Below, in pieces: positions 61,885-64,000 of a DNA stretch of 64,000 nt. The notes beneath the pieces were generated by a model. The model worked only from the letters and a program-made list of their open reading frames with translations, had not been told where the DNA came from and searched no databases. Both the position numbers and the translations under genes were made by a program. Each line of letters opens with the position of its first letter. The first letter of the stretch is position 1. The stretch covers positions 98,815 through 162,814 of the forward strand of contig CACMQB010000004.1 in the NCBI GenBank assembly GCA_902615745.1, in the 5' to 3' direction. This DNA comes from an uncultured Alphaproteobacteria bacterium. Lineage in GTDB: Bacteria; Pseudomonadota; Alphaproteobacteria; HIMB59; GCA-002718135.

Positions 61885-62984
61885 CTTGATTTACTTATCA
61901 TTTCTTCTAATTTTTGTTCATATTTAATCTCATCTAAAGGAAGCTCTATTTTTTTTTCCTCTAATCCCGATAGAACCATCGCATTAATTAATTCAACTGA
62001 ATTTAAACCATCTTTTCCATTCACTAAAAGTTTTTCTTTTCCTAGGAGGAAGTTTGTAAAGTTTTGAATAAGTCTTTGATGCTCAATATGTTCATCCAAA
62101 TCAGCCTTAAAATTAAAATTAATTTTTTCTTTTTTAGGCATCCCAAAAAGTGTTTTAGAGTTTTTAATAAATTCAGTAGATGAATCTATTTTTTCCCATG
62201 TAACATTATTATCCTGAATTGTAATTAAACCCTTATCTGATGCAATTTCCAATCTGTTTACACCAGGTGCTTCACCTGTTGTTGTAATAAATAGACCTTT
62301 TAATCCATTTTTATATTTAAAGATTGAAGTTACTTCATCTTCAACTTCTATCTCATGAAAGCGACCTAATCCCAAATCAGTATATACACTGTCAGGCATA
62401 CCAAATAACCACTGACACAAATCAAGTTGGTGAATACTCTGATTTATTAAAACGCCTCCACCTTCACTTTCCCATTTAGCTCTCCAATTAGAGGTCTGAT
62501 AATAATAGTTTGTTCTAAACCAATTAGTTATTGTCCATTGAAAACGGTGAACTTTACCTAGTTCATTTCCATTAATTAGTTCCTTTATCTTAATATAAAC
62601 CGGATTAGTTCTTTGATTGAGCATAACAGTAAAAAATGCTTTAAAATTTTGTGAAAAATTAATAAATTCTCGACACTTTTTACTAGTTATTGCTAAGGGT
62701 TTTTCAATTATAATATTAATATTATTTTCTAGAGCTTTTTTAGCTAGATCAATGTGCGATTTATGAGGTGTAGCAATGATTGCCGCATCTATAACTTTAT
62801 TATCTAAAAAATTATCAGTATTTTCAAAAAAAGGAATATTTTCATATTTATTTTTATATTCTACATTTGTATCAGCAACTGCTGCTAAGATAGCATTTTC
62901 TATTTTATTCTCTTGTAATTTTTTAGCATGATTTGCTCCCATACCTCCTATGCCAATAACACCATATCTTAAAGGTTTTTCCAT
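61881..62984 (-). CDS. Gfo/Idh/MocA-family oxidoreductase 6
   Basis: A 367-residue dehydrogenase with nucleotide loop YGVIGIGGMGANHAKKL, IEKPLAIT, and GGGVLINQSIHQLDLCQWLFG. The WTITNWFRTNYYYQTSNWR segment preceding it is typical of family members acting on glycosides or cyclitols. It is ATGA-coupled to the epimerase gene and follows the SDR gene by 41 bases on the same strand. Confidence 0.9.
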   Translation of the reverse strand: MEKPLRYGVIGIGGMGANHAKKLQENKIENAILAAVADTNVEYKNKYENIPFFENTDNFLDNKVIDAAIIATPHKSHIDLAKKALENNINIIIEKPLAITSKKCREFINFSQNFKAFFTVMLNQRTNPVYIKIKELINGNELGKVHRFQWTITNWFRTNYYYQTSNWRAKWESEGGGVLINQSIHQLDLCQWLFGMPDSVYTDLGLGRFHEIEVEDEVTSIFKYKNGLKGLFITTTGEAPGVNRLEIASDKGLITIQDNNVTWEKIDSSTEFIKNSKTLFGMPKKEKINFNFKADLDEHIEHQRLIQNFTNFLLGKEKLLVNGKDGLNSVELINAMVLSGLEEKKIELPLDEIKYEQKLEEMISKSR

Positions 62985-63025
62985 AATTAATTTTATTATA
63001 TTAAAATAAAAAATATTTAATTAAT

Positions 63026-63778
63026 TTATGAAAGTATTGGATCTTTTACTGGAATAATCGGCACTCCGCCTGGGGATTGTTCTGTGCCAGAAATTTCAAT
63101 AGTGCTAATATTACTTCGCCATCTAACACTTACTGCAAACATAATAGCATCAGCAATATCTCTTGGCTCGAGAAGAGTAAAACCAGACATAAATTTTTTA
63201 GCTTTATTTTTATCTGTAAACGCAGCTTTACCAAAATTTGTTTTAGTTCTTCCAGGACATATTTCAGAAACTTTCACTCTTGATCCACTAAGTTCAATTC
63301 TTAAGCTTTGCGCAATTCTATGGATAGCACCTTTTTGACCACCATAAACAGTACTCATTTGTGGGTATAGACCTGCAAGAGACCCCATTAAAACTACATG
63401 CCCCTTTCTTCTTTTTATCATTCCTGGAACAATAGCTTTTAAAGTATGAAGATAAGACTCGACATTTAATCTTGTAGATAATTCAATATCTTGCCTTGAC
63501 GCTTTTAATATACCTTCAGCCCCTCTTCCAATGCCTGCATTACAAACTATAATATCAACTTTTACTTTGGAAAGTTTTTTATAAATTTGATCCGTGTCAA
63601 AGAGATCAATTTGAATGATTTCAAATTTATGTTTTTTTTTTAATTTCTCTAATATTGAAACGTCTTTATCAAGAGCATAAACTTTTACATTTTCTTTTAA
63701 AAATCTTTTAAGTGTTTCTAAGCCAATACCACTTGATGCACCAGTTATAAGCACACTTTTATATATTTTATTGATCAT
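63026..63778 (-). CDS. Short-chain dehydrogenase/reductase (YdfG-like)
   Basis: A 250-residue classical SDR: VLITGASSGIGLETLKRF, VCNAGIGRG, catalytic Ser in LMGSLAGLY and YGGQK with Tyr and Lys. The PGRTKTNF segment and lack of a long C-terminal domain fit the YdfG/serine-3-dehydrogenase group that oxidises 3-hydroxy acids and related small alcohols. It is first in a short operon with oxidoreductase 6 and the epimerase, and is divergent from the fructuronate reductase-like gene with only 30 bases between starts. Confidence 0.88.
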   Translation of the reverse strand: MINKIYKSVLITGASSGIGLETLKRFLKENVKVYALDKDVSILEKLKKKHKFEIIQIDLFDTDQIYKKLSKVKVDIIVCNAGIGRGAEGILKASRQDIELSTRLNVESYLHTLKAIVPGMIKRRKGHVVLMGSLAGLYPQMSTVYGGQKGAIHRIAQSLRIELSGSRVKVSEICPGRTKTNFGKAAFTDKNKAKKFMSGFTLLEPRDIADAIMFAVSVRWRSNISTIEISGTEQSPGGVPIIPVKDPILS

Positions 63779-63808
63779 CTTCTGTTTAAGTATATTTTAA
63801 TTATTAAT

Positions 63809-64000
63809 ATGCAATTAAATAAAAACATAAATAGAAATCTTTTAAAAGAACAATCATTTCCAAGTTATAATATTAATAATAATGAAGATTGCATACTTCA
63901 TTTCGGTATTGGTAATTTTCATAGAGCTCACCAAGCACTATATATTCATGAAATATTAGAAAATAATAAAAATGTTTCCATAATTGGGGTCAATTTAAGG
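63809..64000 (+). CDS. Mannitol dehydrogenase-family oxidoreductase (fructuronate reductase-like, partial)
   Basis: The reading frame from ATG 63809 is open to the window edge, 64 residues. ILHFGIGNFHRAHQALYIHE matches the N-terminal nucleotide-binding signature of mannitol 2-dehydrogenase and D-mannonate oxidoreductase (UxuB), where FHRAHQA is characteristic. Next to a UxaC-family gene, a hexuronate route (fructuronate to mannonate) is the favoured reading. The rest lies outside the window. Confidence 0.8.
   Translation, partial: MQLNKNINRNLLKEQSFPSYNINNNEDCILHFGIGNFHRAHQALYIHEILENNKNVSIIGVNLR

Noticed and set aside
1..64000. tRNA, rRNA, CRISPR, insertion sequences, prophage
   Set aside because: No cloverleaf-like sequence, regular direct repeats, transposase or phage structural genes were recognised by reading; a tRNAscan or repeat search was not possible.

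Overview
The window reads as a chromosomal segment of a streamlined, AT-rich alphaproteobacterium, most likely a free-living marine cell. Base composition is strongly A+T-biased by eye, most intergenic gaps are under 60 bases and none exceeds about 150. Neighbouring genes commonly share ATGA or TAATG overlaps, and several convergent pairs abut with no spacer. Alphaproteobacterial signatures include a YbjN-ProC-COQ9-like-tRNA-binding-protein block, a MarR/OmpR-type pair like Rhodobacter petP/petR divergent from ilvE, and a MidA-like methyltransferase after lgt. The sugar- and sulfonate-oriented gene set recalls the HIMB59/AEGEAN-169 or Pelagibacterales-like lineages; this is inference, as no rRNA or tRNA gene was seen. 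No insertion sequence, prophage, CRISPR array or origin was recognised.

Layout. 0-10.6 kb is housekeeping: midA (partial), lgt, ubiK, ybjN-like, proC, COQ9-like, tRNA-binding protein, a two-component system with a MarR regulator, ilvE, moaED, pgsA, uvrC. 10.7-18 kb holds sulfur-linked genes (xsc, cysQ, an APS-kinase-like and nucleotidyltransferase pair, a HisD-family hpsN-like dehydrogenase), a GMC oxidoreductase and a Ca2+/cation antiporter. 18-29.4 kb is an accessory catabolic region around a LacI-type regulator: tandem-SnoaL proteins, a bicupin, a MetE-core protein, a sugar ABC importer without its own ATPase, a HAD-like protein lacking both catalytic aspartates, and an SDR. Near-identical TTGAATAA-type palindromes lie in front of both halves. 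29.4-33.7 kb carries a phosphotransacetylase-like gene divergent from an omega-amino-acid (taurine-type) aminotransferase and alanine dehydrogenase. 33.7-36.3 kb is a phosphonate-monoester-hydrolase-like sulfatase plus a second MetE-core gene.

36.4-52.2 kb holds a five-gene family-5 (Dpp/Opp/Agp-like) importer, two Gfo/Idh/MocA dehydrogenases, an EamA transporter, an aldose epimerase, sulfopyruvate decarboxylase comDE, a kinase that aligns well with the sulfofructose kinase YihV, and a sulfolactate-dehydrogenase-like gene (slcC). Opposite them lie a third Gfo/Idh/MocA gene and an L-fucose-isomerase-like protein. 52.3-64 kb has a complete CUT1-type sugar importer with an MsmX/UgpC-type ATPase, a 2-hydroxyacid dehydrogenase, three more Gfo/Idh/MocA genes, a uronate-isomerase-like protein, a TIM-barrel epimerase, an SDR and the start of a mannonate/fructuronate oxidoreductase.

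The main theme is organosulfonate carbon. Aminotransferase, Ald, Xsc and Pta-like protein together could turn taurine into acetyl-CoA, sulfite and ammonium. HpsN-like, SlcC-like, ComDE and Xsc could turn C3 sulfonates into the same products. The YihV-like kinase, fucose-isomerase-like protein, epimerase and importer beside slcC and comDE raise the possibility that a sulfosugar such as sulfoquinovose is mineralised in one cell. No aldolase for that route is visible here. A second possible unknown pathway is the LacI-linked SnoaL/bicupin/MetE-core locus.
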